From: Candidatus Microthrix parvicella Bio17-1
Lineage (GTDB): Bacteria; Actinomycetota; Acidimicrobiia; Acidimicrobiales; Microtrichaceae
DNA: 64,000 bases
Direction of reading: 5' to 3'
Assembly (NCBI RefSeq): GCF_000299415.1
Contig: NZ_AMPG01000005.1
Location: forward strand, 62,001 to 126,000
In this document: positions 47,757-57,274 of the stretch, in pieces
Layout of the letters: every line of letters starts with the position of its first letter
How positions within the stretch are numbered: the first letter of the stretch is position 1
Made by a program: the position numbers and the translations under genes
The notes under the pieces: generated by a model
Seen by the model: the letters and a program-made list of their open reading frames with translations, nothing else
Told to the model about the DNA's origin: nothing
The model's database searches: none

Positions 47757-50702
47757 CTAGGCCTCGGCCAGCACCTCGATCGGTGGGCACGAGCACACCA
47801 GGTTGCGGTCGCCGTAGCCACCGTCGATGCGAGACACCGGCACCCAGTACTTGTTGCGTCGCAGCTCGGGCAGCGGGTAGGCAGCCAGCTCGCGGCTGTA
47901 GGGGTGGGTCCACTCGTCGACCAGCAGGTCCTCGGAGGGGTGCGGGGCGTTGACCAGCGGGTTGTCGCCCGCCGGCCAGGCGCCGGTGACCACCTGATCG
48001 ATCTCGGCGTGTATCGCCACCATCGCGTCGCAGAACCGGTCGAGTTCGGCCTTGGACTCCGATTCGGTCGGTTCCACCATCAGGGTGCCGGACACCGGAA
48101 AGCTCATCGTCGGGGCGTGAAATCCGTAATCGATCAGCCGCTTGGCCACATCCTCGTTGGTGATGCCGCTCGCTTTGGTCAGGGGGCGCAGGTCGAGGAT
48201 GCACTCGTGGGCGACCTGGCCCCGGGCACCGGTGTAGAGCACCGGGAAGTAGTCACCCAATCGCTTGGCGACGTAATTGGCGGTGAGGATCGCGCCCTCG
48301 GAGGCGGCGGTCAGCCCGTCGGCACCCATCATGGCGATGTAGGCGTAACTGATCGGCAGGATCGAGGCCGAGCCCAGGGGAGCAGCCGAAATGGCGCCCA
48401 CCCGATCGGCCCGCTGGGTTTCGCCCGCCGGATTGGTGGCCTGGTCGGTGGCCGGCCGGAACGGCGCCAGGTGCTCGCGCATCACCACCGGGCCCACTCC
48501 CGGGCCGCCCCCACCATGGGGGATGCAGAACGTCTTGTGCAGGTTGAGGTGGCTGACGTCGGCGCCGAACCTGCCGGGTCGGGCCAGGCCAACCATGGCG
48601 TTGAGGTTGGCGCCGTCGAGGTACACCTGGCCACCGGCATCGTGCACGGCGCCGCAGATCTCGCTGATCGCCTCCTCGAACACCCCGTGGGTGGAGGGGT
48701 AGGTGATCATCAGGGCGGCCAGGTCGCTTGCGTGTTCGACCACCTTGGCGTTGAGGTCGTCGAGGTCGACGTTTCCCTCGTCGTCGCAGCCGACAACGAT
48801 CACCTTCATGCCCGCCATCACCGCGGACGCGGCGTTGGTGCCGTGGGCCGATTCAGGGATCAGGCACACGTGACGCGCCGAGTCCCCTCGGCTCTGGTGG
48901 TAGGCGCGGATCGCCATCAGCCCGGCCAGCTCGCCCTGGCTGCCCGCATTGGGCTGGATTGACGCGGCGTCATAGCCGCAGATGTCGACCAGCCACTGCT
49001 CAAGGTTGCGGGCCAGCTCGGTGATGCCCTCCAGCTGGTCGGCGGGGGCGAACGGGTGCAGTTCTGCGAACTCCGGCCAGGTCACCGGCAGCATCTCGGT
49101 GGTGGCGTTCAGCTTCATCGTGCAGCTGCCGAGCGGGATCATCGAGCGGTCGAGCGCCAGGTCGGCGTCGGCCAGGCGGCGCAGGTAGCGCAGCATCTCG
49201 GTCTCGGTGCGGTGGCTGTGAAACGTCGGATGCGTCAGGAACGGGGTGGTGCGCACCAGGCCGGCCGGAATCAGCCCGGTGGTGTTGGCCCCGGCACCGG
49301 CGACGGCGGCCTTCAGCACCTCGACGGCCGACGCTTCGTTGACGCCGGCGATTGCGGCCAGCGCCAACGCCAGAGCCGCAGGGCTGGTGGTCTCGTCAAC
49401 CGACAGGCCCACCGTGTCGGCGTCGATCCGCCGCAGGTTGATCTCGTCGGAGAGCGCCGCGGCCACCACGGCGTCGGCCCGGCCGGGCACCGATGCCCAC
49501 AGCGTGTCGAACGCCTCGGTGGTCGCCACCTCCACCCCGGCGTTGCGCAGTGAGTCGGCTGTCGTCTTGGTGAGCGCCGCAACCCGTCCGGCGATCGCCA
49601 ACAGGCCCTCGGGGCCGTGGTAGGTGGCGTAGCTGGCCGCCATGACCGCCAGCAGCACCTGAGCGGTACAGATGTTGGAGGTGGCCTTCTCACGCCGGAT
49701 GTGCTGTTCGCGGGTCTGCAACGCCAGGCGCAACGCCGGACGTCCTGCAGCATCGATCGAGACACCCACCAGTCGGCCGGGCAGCGAGCGCCGCAGCTTG
49801 TCGGTGACCGCCATGAACCCGGCGTGTGGCCCACCGGCACCCATCGGCACGCCGAAGCGCTGGGCGGAGCCGACGGCGATGTCGGCGCCCCATTCACCGG
49901 GCGGGGTCAACATGGTGCAGGCCAGCAGGTCGGTGGTCGCGGCGACGACGGCGCCGACCTCGTGGAGCGCGGCAGTGAGCGCCGCGAAGTCGGTGATCGT
50001 GCCGTCGGTGGCCGGGTAGGCAAGCAGCGCCCCGAAGTAGTCGGCGGCATTCACCTCGCTGGTGCGAGGGTCGATCAGGTCCAGCTCGATGCCCAGCGGT
50101 TCGGCCCGGGTGGCCACCACGGCGATCACCTGTGGGTGGCACCGTGAGTCGACCAGAAACCTCTCGGCCCTGCTCTTCGACTGACGGCGGCACAGGGTGA
50201 GCGCCTCGGCGGCAGCGGTCGCCTCGTCCAGCAGGGAGGCTCCTGCCATCTCGAGGCCGGTCAGGTCCTGCACCATCGTCTGGAAGTTCAACAGCACCTC
50301 GAGACGGCCCTGGGAGATCTCGGGCTGATAGGGCGTGTAGGCGGTGTACCAGGCAGGGTTCTCCAGCACGTTGCGCTGGATCACGGCGGGGGTGTGGGTG
50401 CCGTAGTAGCCCTGCCCGATCATCGACGTCACCACCCGGTTCTTGGCGGCCAGGCTGCGCATGTGGGCGACCACCTCGGGCTCCGACATCGCCACGGGCA
50501 AACCGGTCAGCGTCAAGGGCTCGGTGTCGCGCACCGATGCGGGCACGGTCGTAGCGATCAGCTCCTCCATCGAGTCGAAGCCCAGGTCGGCCAGCATGGC
50601 CACCGTCTCCTCGGAGTCCGAACCCAGGTGTCGGCCGGCGAAGCTGCCGATTGGGGCGGCGCTGGGGTTTGCAACGCTGGGGGTAACGGGGGAGTGGGTC
50701 AC
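47757..50702 (-). CDS. gcvP: Glycine dehydrogenase (decarboxylating), glycine cleavage P protein
   Basis: The 981-residue protein is a fused P protein. The N-terminal half begins [22 protein letters not shown] and includes [29 protein letters not shown] (quoted in part: [17 protein letters not shown]). The C-terminal catalytic half has the PLP lysine K723 in [19 protein letters not shown]. It decarboxylates glycine and loads the aminomethyl group on GcvH. AGGAG precedes the GTG start. A tandem glycine riboswitch lies in its leader. It is encoded opposite to, and about 7 kb from, gcvH and gcvT. Confidence 0.96.
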   Translation of the reverse strand: MTHSPVTPSVANPSAAPIGSFAGRHLGSDSEETVAMLADLGFDSMEELIATTVPASVRDTEPLTLTGLPVAMSEPEVVAHMRSLAAKNRVVTSMIGQGYYGTHTPAVIQRNVLENPAWYTAYTPYQPEISQGRLEVLLNFQTMVQDLTGLEMAGASLLDEATAAAEALTLCRRQSKSRAERFLVDSRCHPQVIAVVATRAEPLGIELDLIDPRTSEVNAADYFGALLAYPATDGTITDFAALTAALHEVGAVVAATTDLLACTMLTPPGEWGADIAVGSAQRFGVPMGAGGPHAGFMAVTDKLRRSLPGRLVGVSIDAAGRPALRLALQTREQHIRREKATSNICTAQVLLAVMAASYATYHGPEGLLAIAGRVAALTKTTADSLRNAGVEVATTEAFDTLWASVPGRADAVVAAALSDEINLRRIDADTVGLSVDETTSPAALALALAAIAGVNEASAVEVLKAAVAGAGANTTGLIPAGLVRTTPFLTHPTFHSHRTETEMLRYLRRLADADLALDRSMIPLGSCTMKLNATTEMLPVTWPEFAELHPFAPADQLEGITELARNLEQWLVDICGYDAASIQPNAGSQGELAGLMAIRAYHQSRGDSARHVCLIPESAHGTNAASAVMAGMKVIVVGCDDEGNVDLDDLNAKVVEHASDLAALMITYPSTHGVFEEAISEICGAVHDAGGQVYLDGANLNAMVGLARPGRFGADVSHLNLHKTFCIPHGGGGPGVGPVVMREHLAPFRPATDQATNPAGETQRADRVGAISAAPLGSASILPISYAYIAMMGADGLTAASEGAILTANYVAKRLGDYFPVLYTGARGQVAHECILDLRPLTKASGITNEDVAKRLIDYGFHAPTMSFPVSGTLMVEPTESESKAELDRFCDAMVAIHAEIDQVVTGAWPAGDNPLVNAPHPSEDLLVDEWTHPYSRELAAYPLPELRRNKYWVPVSRIDGGYGDRNLVCSCPPIEVLAEA

Positions 50703-50729
50703 TGATGGCTCCTGGAGCGCGTGAGAGGA

Positions 50730-50950
50730 CGAGGGTCCCCCCGCTGTCCATGGTGCCTGAGAGCTTCACCGGCGAACCGGCTTTCCCCTTCGGCGAGGGC
50801 CCCACATCGGATGAGAAGGGCCCTGCTTTCCAGCGTGTGCCTGACCCGGGCGGTACCGGTGCCTGAGAGATTCCGGGGTGGTTGCTCCTCCGGCGGCCGG
50901 GTGGCGGTTGCCCCCGACGCTCTCCCGTCCGAGATGGTCGGCTTCAGTTT
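50730..50950 (-). promoter_or_regulatory. Tandem glycine riboswitch upstream of gcvP
   Basis: Read on the minus strand, two aptamers are recognisable. The first starts with GGGAGAGC (50926-50919) and ends with AATCTCTCAGGCACC (about 50874-50860). The second holds GGGCCCTCGCCGAAGGGG (around 50803-50786), GAAGCTCTCAGGCACC and the closing GACAGCGGGGGG (50750-50738). The conserved GCTCTCAGGCA wording and the two-aptamer layout are those of the glycine riboswitch. It lies between the predicted transcription start (about 50950) and the gcvP ribosome-binding site. Coupling in Actinobacteria usually turns glycine cleavage on when glycine is high. Confidence 0.93.
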
Positions 50951-50956
50951 TCCCTC

Positions 50957-50962
50957 ATCGTA
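50957..50962 (-). promoter_or_regulatory. -10 element of the gcvP transcript
   Basis: TACGAT on the minus strand would start transcription about 7 bases downstream, at the 5' edge of the riboswitch. Confidence 0.45.
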
Positions 50963-50974
50963 GCCGCGGTATCT

Positions 50975-52048
50975 TCAACCCGTTCCGGTCAGCGCCTTCA
51001 GCAGGTCCCAGCGCCATGCCTGAAGGGCCGGGGCGTGTTCGATCGGGGTCTTGCCCAGCCGCACGATCACCGTGTCGGCGCCAGGTATCACCGTGATCGA
51101 CTGCCCCTCGTAACCAGACGCCCAGAACACGCCCAGCTCGGATCCCACCTTTACCCACCACTGCTCGCCATAGCCGACCGCATCGTCGTCTGGATCGACC
51201 GACTGGAGGCGCCGAGCCCGGTCGACCCATCCCTCGGGGAGCAGACGTTGGCCATCCCACACGCCATCGCGCAGGTACCAGTGACCAAAGCGGGCAAAGT
51301 CGCGGGCCGTTGCCCAGACGTACGACGAACCGACGAAGGTGCCGGCCTTGTCAAAGCGCGGCTCGGCGGAGGCCATGCCGAGCGGACCGAACACCACTTC
51401 GTGCAGATGGCGGCGCATCGCGGCCTCGTTGCCGCCCACCGCGTCCCCGATCATCCGGGAGAGGATGTTGGTGGTTCCCGACGAATATACGAAGTTCGAC
51501 CCCACCGGGTCCTCCAGCGGCAACGAGGCCGCGAAGTGCGCCATATCGGCCCGCTCAGCGCCAAACAACATCGCCAAACACGTGGAGGCATCGGGGTCGA
51601 CGTAGTCCTCCACCCAGTGCAGGCCACTGCGCATCGCCAGCAGATCGGCGGTACTGATCGCCGAGCATGGATCGGCCGGATCGGCCCATTCGGCGACGGT
51701 CGCAGCGCCATCGGGGTCGACCCGCCCGTCGCCAACCAGCGGACCCATCGCAGCATGCGTGATGCTCTTGGCCATTGACCACGAGACCAGCGGCGTGTCG
51801 GCGTCGGTCTCGGGCCCGTAGCGCTCCAGCACCAAACGACCACCCTGGATGATCACGACGGCCAGGGTCAGAGCCAGGTCGTCGCGTGGCTGATCGGTAA
51901 ATGCTCGATCAACGAGGTCATGCACCGACTGCAGGTCGACGGCCCGCAGCTCACCCGCAGGCCAGTGGGCGGTGGGCCAGGCGACGTCCTCGGCCTGCGG
52001 CGGAAGCGGGGGGAGCGAGGCTTCGACGAACGGATCGGTGCTGGGCAC
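50975..52048 (-). CDS. Serine hydrolase of the beta-lactamase/class C family
   Basis: The 357-residue protein has the penicillin-binding-protein-like fold: SWSMAKSITHAAMGPLV with the catalytic SxxK (about residue 93), a YSS at the YxN position in VYSSGTTNILSRM, and a late ASGYEGQSITVIPGADTVIVRLG in place of the KTG strand. These enzymes act as esterases or peptidases. No signal peptide is seen. The GTG at 52048 has AGGAG 5 bases upstream, excluding a longer arginine-rich start at 52141. Confidence 0.88.
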   Translation of the reverse strand: MPSTDPFVEASLPPLPPQAEDVAWPTAHWPAGELRAVDLQSVHDLVDRAFTDQPRDDLALTLAVVIIQGGRLVLERYGPETDADTPLVSWSMAKSITHAAMGPLVGDGRVDPDGAATVAEWADPADPCSAISTADLLAMRSGLHWVEDYVDPDASTCLAMLFGAERADMAHFAASLPLEDPVGSNFVYSSGTTNILSRMIGDAVGGNEAAMRRHLHEVVFGPLGMASAEPRFDKAGTFVGSSYVWATARDFARFGHWYLRDGVWDGQRLLPEGWVDRARRLQSVDPDDDAVGYGEQWWVKVGSELGVFWASGYEGQSITVIPGADTVIVRLGKTPIEHAPALQAWRWDLLKALTGTG

Positions 52049-52145
52049 GGAGTCTCCTGAGTTGTGGGTACCGATGAGATGACGGATTGATCGTGTGCGG
52101 ACCGGCCGGTGTGGGCGTGCCCCCGCCGGACCGCCGGGCACTCAG

Positions 52146-53138
52146 CTAGATCGGGCGACCGAACGGCAACTCGTCCTGCCACGTCGACAGGAACGCCTCG
52201 GCCGCAATACAGGCCTCCAGCACCAGCCCGTCGTCGCCCCCGGGAAGGGCCGCCAGCACCTCGGTGATGAGGTTTCTCACCGTCGTCGCCACCGACTCGG
52301 CCGTCGCTCCATCCGAGGGCCATTGGGCCGACAGCGGACCGGCCACCGTCACGAAGTCGGGCAGCACCCGGCGGTCGGCCCGTGCCGCAACCGCCAGCGC
52401 TCTGGTGGTCACCGCCAGCCTGGCGTAGGGAACCACCACCGGCGCGGCGACTCCGGCCATGCGGTCGTGGTCCACCGAGTTGGTCTTGGCACCCACGAAG
52501 GCCACGTCGGACCCGGTGTGCAAGCCGTCGGCGACCGCCTCACCCGGAAGAACACCGTCGGCGTCACCCGCCCACGCGTCAAGCACCTCGGCGTCAAAGC
52601 CAGACGCCAGGGTGCGACCTCCCAGCGCAACCACCCTCGCACCCTCGGCGAGCGCAGCACGTGCGAGCGAAACCTCACCGTCACCACCACCGTCGATGGC
52701 CACCCTGGCACCGGCGAGCGGTCCGTGGGCCCAGGCGGCGGCTGCCAGCACGCCTTGGTTGGTCAACGCTTGATGAGTCTCGGGGTCGAAGTACATCGTG
52801 TGACGGGTGTCGAGAACACGAAGCGGGGCCAGGTCCGCCTCCGAGACCCCCTTCCCGGCGTCGAGGAACACTCGACGGTCACCAACCGCGTCGGCCAGGT
52901 TTGCTCCGAAGGCCTCCACCGACTCGCCACGAACCTTGGGGTCGGCGCTGATGCCGGCCGAAGCCCCGGACACCTTCAGGCCCAGCGCCGCGTAGCTGTA
53001 GGTCATCGATCGGGCCAGGCCGGCTGCACCATCCTTGAGGATCTTCCGGGCCCATCGAACAATGCCGGTCGATTCGGGGGCGTTGGGCAGGTCGATGAGT
53101 ACAAAGCCGCCGCTGTCAGGTACCGAGACATACTCCAC
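52146..53138 (-). CDS. Degenerate Glu/Leu/Phe/Val dehydrogenase-like protein
   Basis: The 330-residue protein keeps the two-domain plan of amino-acid dehydrogenases: ARSMTYSYAALGLKVSGASAGI (quoted in part: ARSMTYSYAALGLKVSGA), VFLDAGKGVSEADL, TNQGVLAAAAWAHGPLAGARVAIDGGGDG (in part: GARVAIDGGGDGEVSLARA) as nucleotide-binding loop, and LPDFVTVAGPLSAQW. The lysines normally found in MTYK and GGGK are both serine or alanine here, so ordinary oxidative deamination is unlikely. It may bind NAD(H) for another task. It lies upstream of the serine hydrolase on the same strand. Confidence 0.75.
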   Translation of the reverse strand: MEYVSVPDSGGFVLIDLPNAPESTGIVRWARKILKDGAAGLARSMTYSYAALGLKVSGASAGISADPKVRGESVEAFGANLADAVGDRRVFLDAGKGVSEADLAPLRVLDTRHTMYFDPETHQALTNQGVLAAAAWAHGPLAGARVAIDGGGDGEVSLARAALAEGARVVALGGRTLASGFDAEVLDAWAGDADGVLPGEAVADGLHTGSDVAFVGAKTNSVDHDRMAGVAAPVVVPYARLAVTTRALAVAARADRRVLPDFVTVAGPLSAQWPSDGATAESVATTVRNLITEVLAALPGGDDGLVLEACIAAEAFLSTWQDELPFGRPI

Positions 53139-53217
53139 CGTCGAAGTCTGCCAGACCTGACCGCGGCATCTGGAAGTCGGTCATGGAGGAGGTCCGCCCA
53201 AAAAGCGAACTGCCGGT

Positions 53218-53253
53218 GACTGTGTGAGCAACCCCCCGAAAGCTCACACAGTC
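53218..53253 (-). terminator. Long perfect hairpin after the isochorismatase-like gene
   Basis: GACTGTGTGAGC (53218-53229) and GCTCACACAGTC (53242-53253) form a perfect 12-bp stem, extended by CCGGT/ACCGG with a one-base bulge. On the minus strand a TTTTT run follows at about 53204-53200, so it likely ends the isochorismatase transcript. Confidence 0.65.
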
Positions 53254-53269
53254 AACCGGCTCATCGAAG

Positions 53270-53336
53270 GAGGAATGAGATTCCTCAACTCCGATGTCGT
53301 GAAGGTGACATTACCCAACTTCCCTCACGATGTCAC
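53270..53336. repeat. Two further inverted repeats in the same intergenic gap
   Basis: GAGGAAT-GAG-ATTCCTC (53270-53286) and GTGACAT-N18-ATGTCAC (53305-53336) lie between the long hairpin and the isochorismatase stop. Their role is not evident. Confidence 0.45.
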
Positions 53337-53356
53337 GTCGTTCTTTTGGACCGATG

Positions 53357-54025
53357 TCACTCGATCGTGTGCACCGACGAATCCCACTCGGATGTTCGCA
53401 CAGCACGATATTGGTCGAGTTGAAGGCACAACGCCTCGCTGCTCACCAGGATCGCCAGCGGTGCCAGGGAATTTCGAAGCACGCCGGCCGCGTAGTCGGC
53501 CGGGATTCCCACCACCGCGTCGGTTGGGATCGTCACCTCGTAGCCAAGCCCCACGGCCTCGATCACGGCACCCAACACACCGACGTTCAGGGACACCCCA
53601 CAGATCACCAGGTGGTCGACCCCAAGCGAGCGGAGCAATGAATCGAGTGACGTTCCCGTGAACGGTGTCATCCCATGGTGGCGGTGCGATACCAGGTCAC
53701 GGCTGGGCACCGCACCGATCCTTGGATCCAACTCGACGGCGGGAGTTCCCTCGAGGACCTGGTGCGGGTTGTTCGCAAGGTGACGGGCCAACGGGGTGTT
53801 CAGAGGCGTGCCCCGGCGATCGGCCCTCCACGACACGGTGGCGTGTACCACCGGAATCTCCGCCGCTCGGGCGGCTTCCAGCATGCTCCGCACCGTTTCC
53901 AGCAGTCCTGACTCGGCCACGGCTTCACGAAGTTCGACCATGGTGGCCAGGTCGCCGACCACACCACGCTGTAGCTCCATGGTGAGGACAGCCGTGCGCG
54001 CCGGCGGCTCGTTGAGATCCGTCAC
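53357..54025 (-). CDS. Isochorismatase-like cysteine hydrolase
   Basis: The 222-residue protein has the isochorismatase fold. The first-strand aspartate is replaced: VLTMELQRGVVGD has E where D is usual. IPVVHATVSWRADRRG and HHGMTPFTGTSLDSLLRSLG come next. The nucleophile loop LVICGVSLNVGVLGAVIEA has Cys about 145, where cysteine hydrolases have CTN/CxxxxV. The start at 54025 (GTG) has GGAAGG 7 bases upstream; a GTG at 54046 would add seven residues. The substrate is unknown. Confidence 0.83.
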   Translation of the reverse strand: MTDLNEPPARTAVLTMELQRGVVGDLATMVELREAVAESGLLETVRSMLEAARAAEIPVVHATVSWRADRRGTPLNTPLARHLANNPHQVLEGTPAVELDPRIGAVPSRDLVSHRHHGMTPFTGTSLDSLLRSLGVDHLVICGVSLNVGVLGAVIEAVGLGYEVTIPTDAVVGIPADYAAGVLRNSLAPLAILVSSEALCLQLDQYRAVRTSEWDSSVHTIE

Positions 54026-54117
54026 GCTGAAACCTTCCGGGGGCACATCATGCCTACGGTAGAGGTTGCGCCCGTGAGCACGGTCGCTGAGTCATGGGCA
54101 TTCAAGGGGAACTCCTG

Positions 54118-54618
54118 ATGGAACAAGCAGCACTCGACGAGGCCACGAGGCACGAGTTGGAGGAACTGAAGTATCGCTACCTCCGCGGGATCGACACCAA
54201 GGACTGGGACCTGGTGGCCGACACCCTGTGTCAGGACGTGGTGGGGGAGTGGAGCGGTGGTGCGCTGCACTACGAGGGGCGCGCGGCCGTCATCGGGTTC
54301 TTTACCGAGGCGATGGGGCGAGAGAGCTTTCTTTCGGCGCATCGGGTGACCCATCCCGAGCTGGAGCGCACCGGCGAACGGACCGCCACCGGCATCTGGG
54401 CGCTGACCGACCAACTGGTTGATCTGCAGTGGCAGTTTCTCTTGCAGGGCGCCTGCTTCTATCACGACGAGTACCGCATCGACCCCGACGGGCGGTGGCA
54501 CATCTCCCGCACCGGATACCAACGCACCTTCGAGCACGTCACCCCGCTCGCCGACCTGCCCGGCTGGCGGCTCACCGCCTCCGGGTGGGAGAACGACGGC
54601 AGGAGCAGCCTGGTCTGA
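54118..54618 (+). CDS. SnoaL-like/NTF2-fold protein
   Basis: The 166-residue product resembles the SnoaL_4 family of NTF2-fold proteins: ELEELKYRYLRGIDTKDWDLVADTL at the start, HRVTHPELE, TATGIWALTDQLVDLQWQFLLQGACFYHDEY (quoted in part: ATGIWALTDQLVD) and the closing GRWHISRTGYQRTFEHV. Members include cyclases, isomerases and dehydratases. The ATG at 54118 has AAGGGG upstream; the ATG at 54094 is less well supported. Confidence 0.83.
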   Translation: MEQAALDEATRHELEELKYRYLRGIDTKDWDLVADTLCQDVVGEWSGGALHYEGRAAVIGFFTEAMGRESFLSAHRVTHPELERTGERTATGIWALTDQLVDLQWQFLLQGACFYHDEYRIDPDGRWHISRTGYQRTFEHVTPLADLPGWRLTASGWENDGRSSLV

Positions 54619-54673
54619 GACCAACTCAACAGTCGCGGCGCAGCAAGACAGGAGCGGGTGACATGATTGGGGC

Positions 54674-55231
54674 ATGGACGACGGGTCGACCGCTGGAAGG
54701 CTGCTGGTGGCTTCACCGGACCTGAACGACCCGAACTTCGAACGGTCGGTGATCTACGTGATCGATCATGACGAGGCCGGCGCCATCGGCGTGGTGCTGA
54801 ACAGGCCGGCGGACACCGAGGTGGACGAGGTGCTTCCTGCGTTGGCGCCCACGACCGCCGTTCCACGGGTGATGTTTCTGGGCGGTCCGGTCAGCACCCA
54901 GGGCATCATCTGCCTGGCGCGGGCGAGGCCCGGCCGGCAGCCCAACGGCTTCCATCACATTTCCGGCACTCTGGGTCGCCTCGACTTGGAGGAACACCTC
55001 GAAGGGGCCCAGAGCGAAGTGGATGAACTCCGGTTGTTTGCGGGCTACGCCGGGTGGGGTCCAGGCCAGTTGGATGGCGAGTTGATCATCGACTCCTGGT
55101 TCATCTGCGAGGTACACCCGGACGATCCGCTGGACCGTGACCCCGACACGCTGTGGCAGCGGGTGTTGCGGCGACAGGGCGGCCGCCTGGCCCGCTTTGC
55201 GCACGCGCCGGTGGACGCTGATCTGAACTGA
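54674..55231 (+). CDS. YqgE/AlgH (UPF0301) family protein
   Basis: The 185-residue protein shows the AlgH family motifs: AGRLLVASPDLNDPNFERSVIYVIDHDEAGAIGVVLNRP (quoted in part: LNDPNFERSVIYVIDHDE, GAIGVVLNRP), FLGGPVSTQGIICLARA, LRLFAGYAGWGPGQLDGEL and SWFICEV. The family is widely conserved with no agreed biochemical role; in Pseudomonas it was linked to alginate regulation. It is convergent with the alpha/beta hydrolase gene, the stops being only six bases apart. Confidence 0.93.
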   Translation: MDDGSTAGRLLVASPDLNDPNFERSVIYVIDHDEAGAIGVVLNRPADTEVDEVLPALAPTTAVPRVMFLGGPVSTQGIICLARARPGRQPNGFHHISGTLGRLDLEEHLEGAQSEVDELRLFAGYAGWGPGQLDGELIIDSWFICEVHPDDPLDRDPDTLWQRVLRRQGGRLARFAHAPVDADLN

Positions 55232-55236
55232 GGGCC

Positions 55237-56184
55237 CTACGCCTTGTCCGCCACCTCGTCTGCAGCCTCTGCACCCAGCAGTCGGTTCAGATCCTCGGTG
55301 TGGAGTTCCGCAGCATCGGTCGTCTCGATGAAGTCCACCAGCAACTTGGTGAACCGACGGGGCTCCTCGGCATAGAGAAAGTGGCCGCAACCTTCCATGA
55401 TCTCCAACCGGCTCCCGGCGATGGCCGCATGTGCCTCATGGGCGTGATCGATGGGAATAATCGGATCCTCGTCGCCCCAGACGATCAGTGTGGGGATATC
55501 GGCGGCCAGGTAGAGCTTGTCCATCGCGGACACCCGTTGCCCTCTCAGGTCCACCACCGAGCGGAGCGTGTGGGTGAACGCCTTGCGGGTCTCCCCATCC
55601 ATCAGCGAGGTGTAGGAACGCCACATCTCGTTGGTCTTCGGTGCCGGGGCCAGGCCCATCTTGCCAAACCACCCGGTGACCGCCTCCACCCCGGTACGGA
55701 TGAACGGCTGGAAAGCCAACGGCATCACCAACTCCAAACCCGGCAGCGCCAAAAGCTTCAGCAAGGGTGACACCTCCTCGCCCAGCCCGCCGGCGCCCAC
55801 CAACACCAACCGCTCGCACCGTTCGGGGTGCTGGTAGGAGAACTGCATGGCGATGCCGCCGCCAAGGGACGTGCCCACCACCGTGGCCCGGTCGTGCCCG
55901 AGGGCGGCCAGAAGGTCACGCAGAAAGCTGGCCTGGGCACCGAGGGAGTAGTCGCCTCTCGGCTTGGCCGAGCGACCGTGGCCGGGCAGATCGGGCGCCA
56001 CATAGGTGGCGTGCTCGCCGAGATCCTCCAGGATCGGCTTCCACGCCGAAGAACTTCCGGCCATGCCGTGGATGAGCAGAACGACGGGCCCGGAACCGCC
56101 GGTGCGGTACGAGATCTCATGCCCGTGCACCTTGATGGTGCGACGGTCCGAGACATGACGATCCTGATTGGTCTGGCTGCCCAT
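55237..56184 (-). CDS. Alpha/beta-fold hydrolase
   Basis: The 315-residue protein has the alpha/beta-hydrolase landmarks: VVLLIHGMAGSSSAWKPIL (oxyanion HG), VAPDLPGHGRSAKP, the nucleophile elbow VVGTSLGGGIAMQFSYQHP (Ser about 106), TLIVWGDEDPIIP with the acid, and the catalytic His in EGCGHFLYAEEP. It likely cleaves an ester or C-C bond of an unknown compound. AAAGG precedes the ATG. The C-terminal 25 residues are an acidic extra tail. Confidence 0.9.
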   Translation of the reverse strand: MGSQTNQDRHVSDRRTIKVHGHEISYRTGGSGPVVLLIHGMAGSSSAWKPILEDLGEHATYVAPDLPGHGRSAKPRGDYSLGAQASFLRDLLAALGHDRATVVGTSLGGGIAMQFSYQHPERCERLVLVGAGGLGEEVSPLLKLLALPGLELVMPLAFQPFIRTGVEAVTGWFGKMGLAPAPKTNEMWRSYTSLMDGETRKAFTHTLRSVVDLRGQRVSAMDKLYLAADIPTLIVWGDEDPIIPIDHAHEAHAAIAGSRLEIMEGCGHFLYAEEPRRFTKLLVDFIETTDAAELHTEDLNRLLGAEAADEVADKA

Positions 56185-56295
56185 GGAGTGCCTTTCGGGA
56201 GGTTCGAATCAAGTCTACTGGTAAACACCTGTTCACTGAAGCCGGATGTGAAGCGCGCACCAAGTTCCGTGGGTCGACCCGGTCTCGCTCGTTGT

Positions 56296-57267
56296 TCAGC
56301 GACGCCTCAGCCTGGCACCAATCAGCCGGCAGCGGATGCCCAGCCTCCGCGCCGATCGGTGAGCGCTGCTCCGCGTTCGCTGCCACCACGAGAGTTCGGA
56401 TGGTGGCACGAGACGATGCAGGCCCTCGCCCGCCGGAATCGCCATCACCGGCCGATGGCGGGCCATCAACGGTTCGCTTCGGCCGGTCGCAAGGTTGAGC
56501 AGTGGGTCGCGCACCCTCCAGCGTCCCTCCGAGGGACGAGACCGTTGCGGCGTGACCACCGGAGCCCCCTCAAACACATAGTGGGTCACCTGGGACCAGC
56601 GGGTGGAATTGGGGTTTCGGATGGGCGAGCCACCATGCAGGGTGGTCGCAGCCCAGATCACCACATCGCCGGTTGTGGCGGTGATCTCTCGTGGCGATTG
56701 CAGGTCATCCGACCCGAGGGCGGCCGCATTCGCCATGCTTCCGCACACCGCCAACTCGTAGGCACCATCATCGAAGCGGCCGGCGTCGGTCTGAAACTCC
56801 TCGGGCGAGAGCGCCGGAAGTCGTTGCGACCCGGGAACCAGCCGCAGCGGACCCTGCCCCTCGGTCACGTGTTCCAACGCCACCCAGGCTCCACACATCA
56901 ATCCCCCCGGCACGGTGTCGAAGTGCATCGAGTCGGCGTGCAGCGGCTGTTCCGTCCCGGTTCGGAAGTTCAAGGTCTGAAATGGGATCGGTCGCATGGA
57001 GTACAGGCCGACCAACGTGCTGACCACTGCGGGGTTGGCCGCAAGTGCCCTGACTGCGGCAGACGTCCGCCACAGATCCTGAATCCGATCGGAGTCCCTG
57101 CTCATCGAATCCCAGCTCGACTCGACGTCTGCCCGCACCCGAGCGGCCGTTGCAACGTCGATGAGCCCCCGCACCACCACGAAGCCGTCCCGCACGTAGT
57201 CGGCCTTCAGCCCGCTCTCGTCGACAACGCCGGGTTCAGCGGACGAATCCGACGCCCGAACGTTCAC
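56296..57267 (-). CDS. Phytanoyl-CoA dioxygenase family protein (PhyH)
   Basis: The 323-residue Fe(II)/2-oxoglutarate oxygenase has YVRDGFVVVRGLIDVATAARV at the N-terminus and metal ligands in QPLHADSMHFD (HxD, about 111-113) and TLHGGSPIRNPNSTRWSQVTHYV (quoted in part: TLHGGSPIRNP), with arginine for the 2-oxoglutarate. GAWVALEHVTEGQGPLRLVPGS is typical of PhyH. The GTG start follows the PPOX gene stop by seven bases, so the two form a unit. The arginine-rich C-terminus (last 30 residues) is unusual. Confidence 0.87.
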   Translation of the reverse strand: MNVRASDSSAEPGVVDESGLKADYVRDGFVVVRGLIDVATAARVRADVESSWDSMSRDSDRIQDLWRTSAAVRALAANPAVVSTLVGLYSMRPIPFQTLNFRTGTEQPLHADSMHFDTVPGGLMCGAWVALEHVTEGQGPLRLVPGSQRLPALSPEEFQTDAGRFDDGAYELAVCGSMANAAALGSDDLQSPREITATTGDVVIWAATTLHGGSPIRNPNSTRWSQVTHYVFEGAPVVTPQRSRPSEGRWRVRDPLLNLATGRSEPLMARHRPVMAIPAGEGLHRLVPPSELSWWQRTRSSAHRSARRLGIRCRLIGARLRRR

Positions 57268-57274
57268 CGGCGGC

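Noticed and set aside
47559-48962. Long plus-strand open frame (467 codons) opposite gcvP
   Set aside because: It mirrors the gcvP codon pattern, has a His/Gly/Arg-rich composition and no family motif; it is a high-GC shadow frame.
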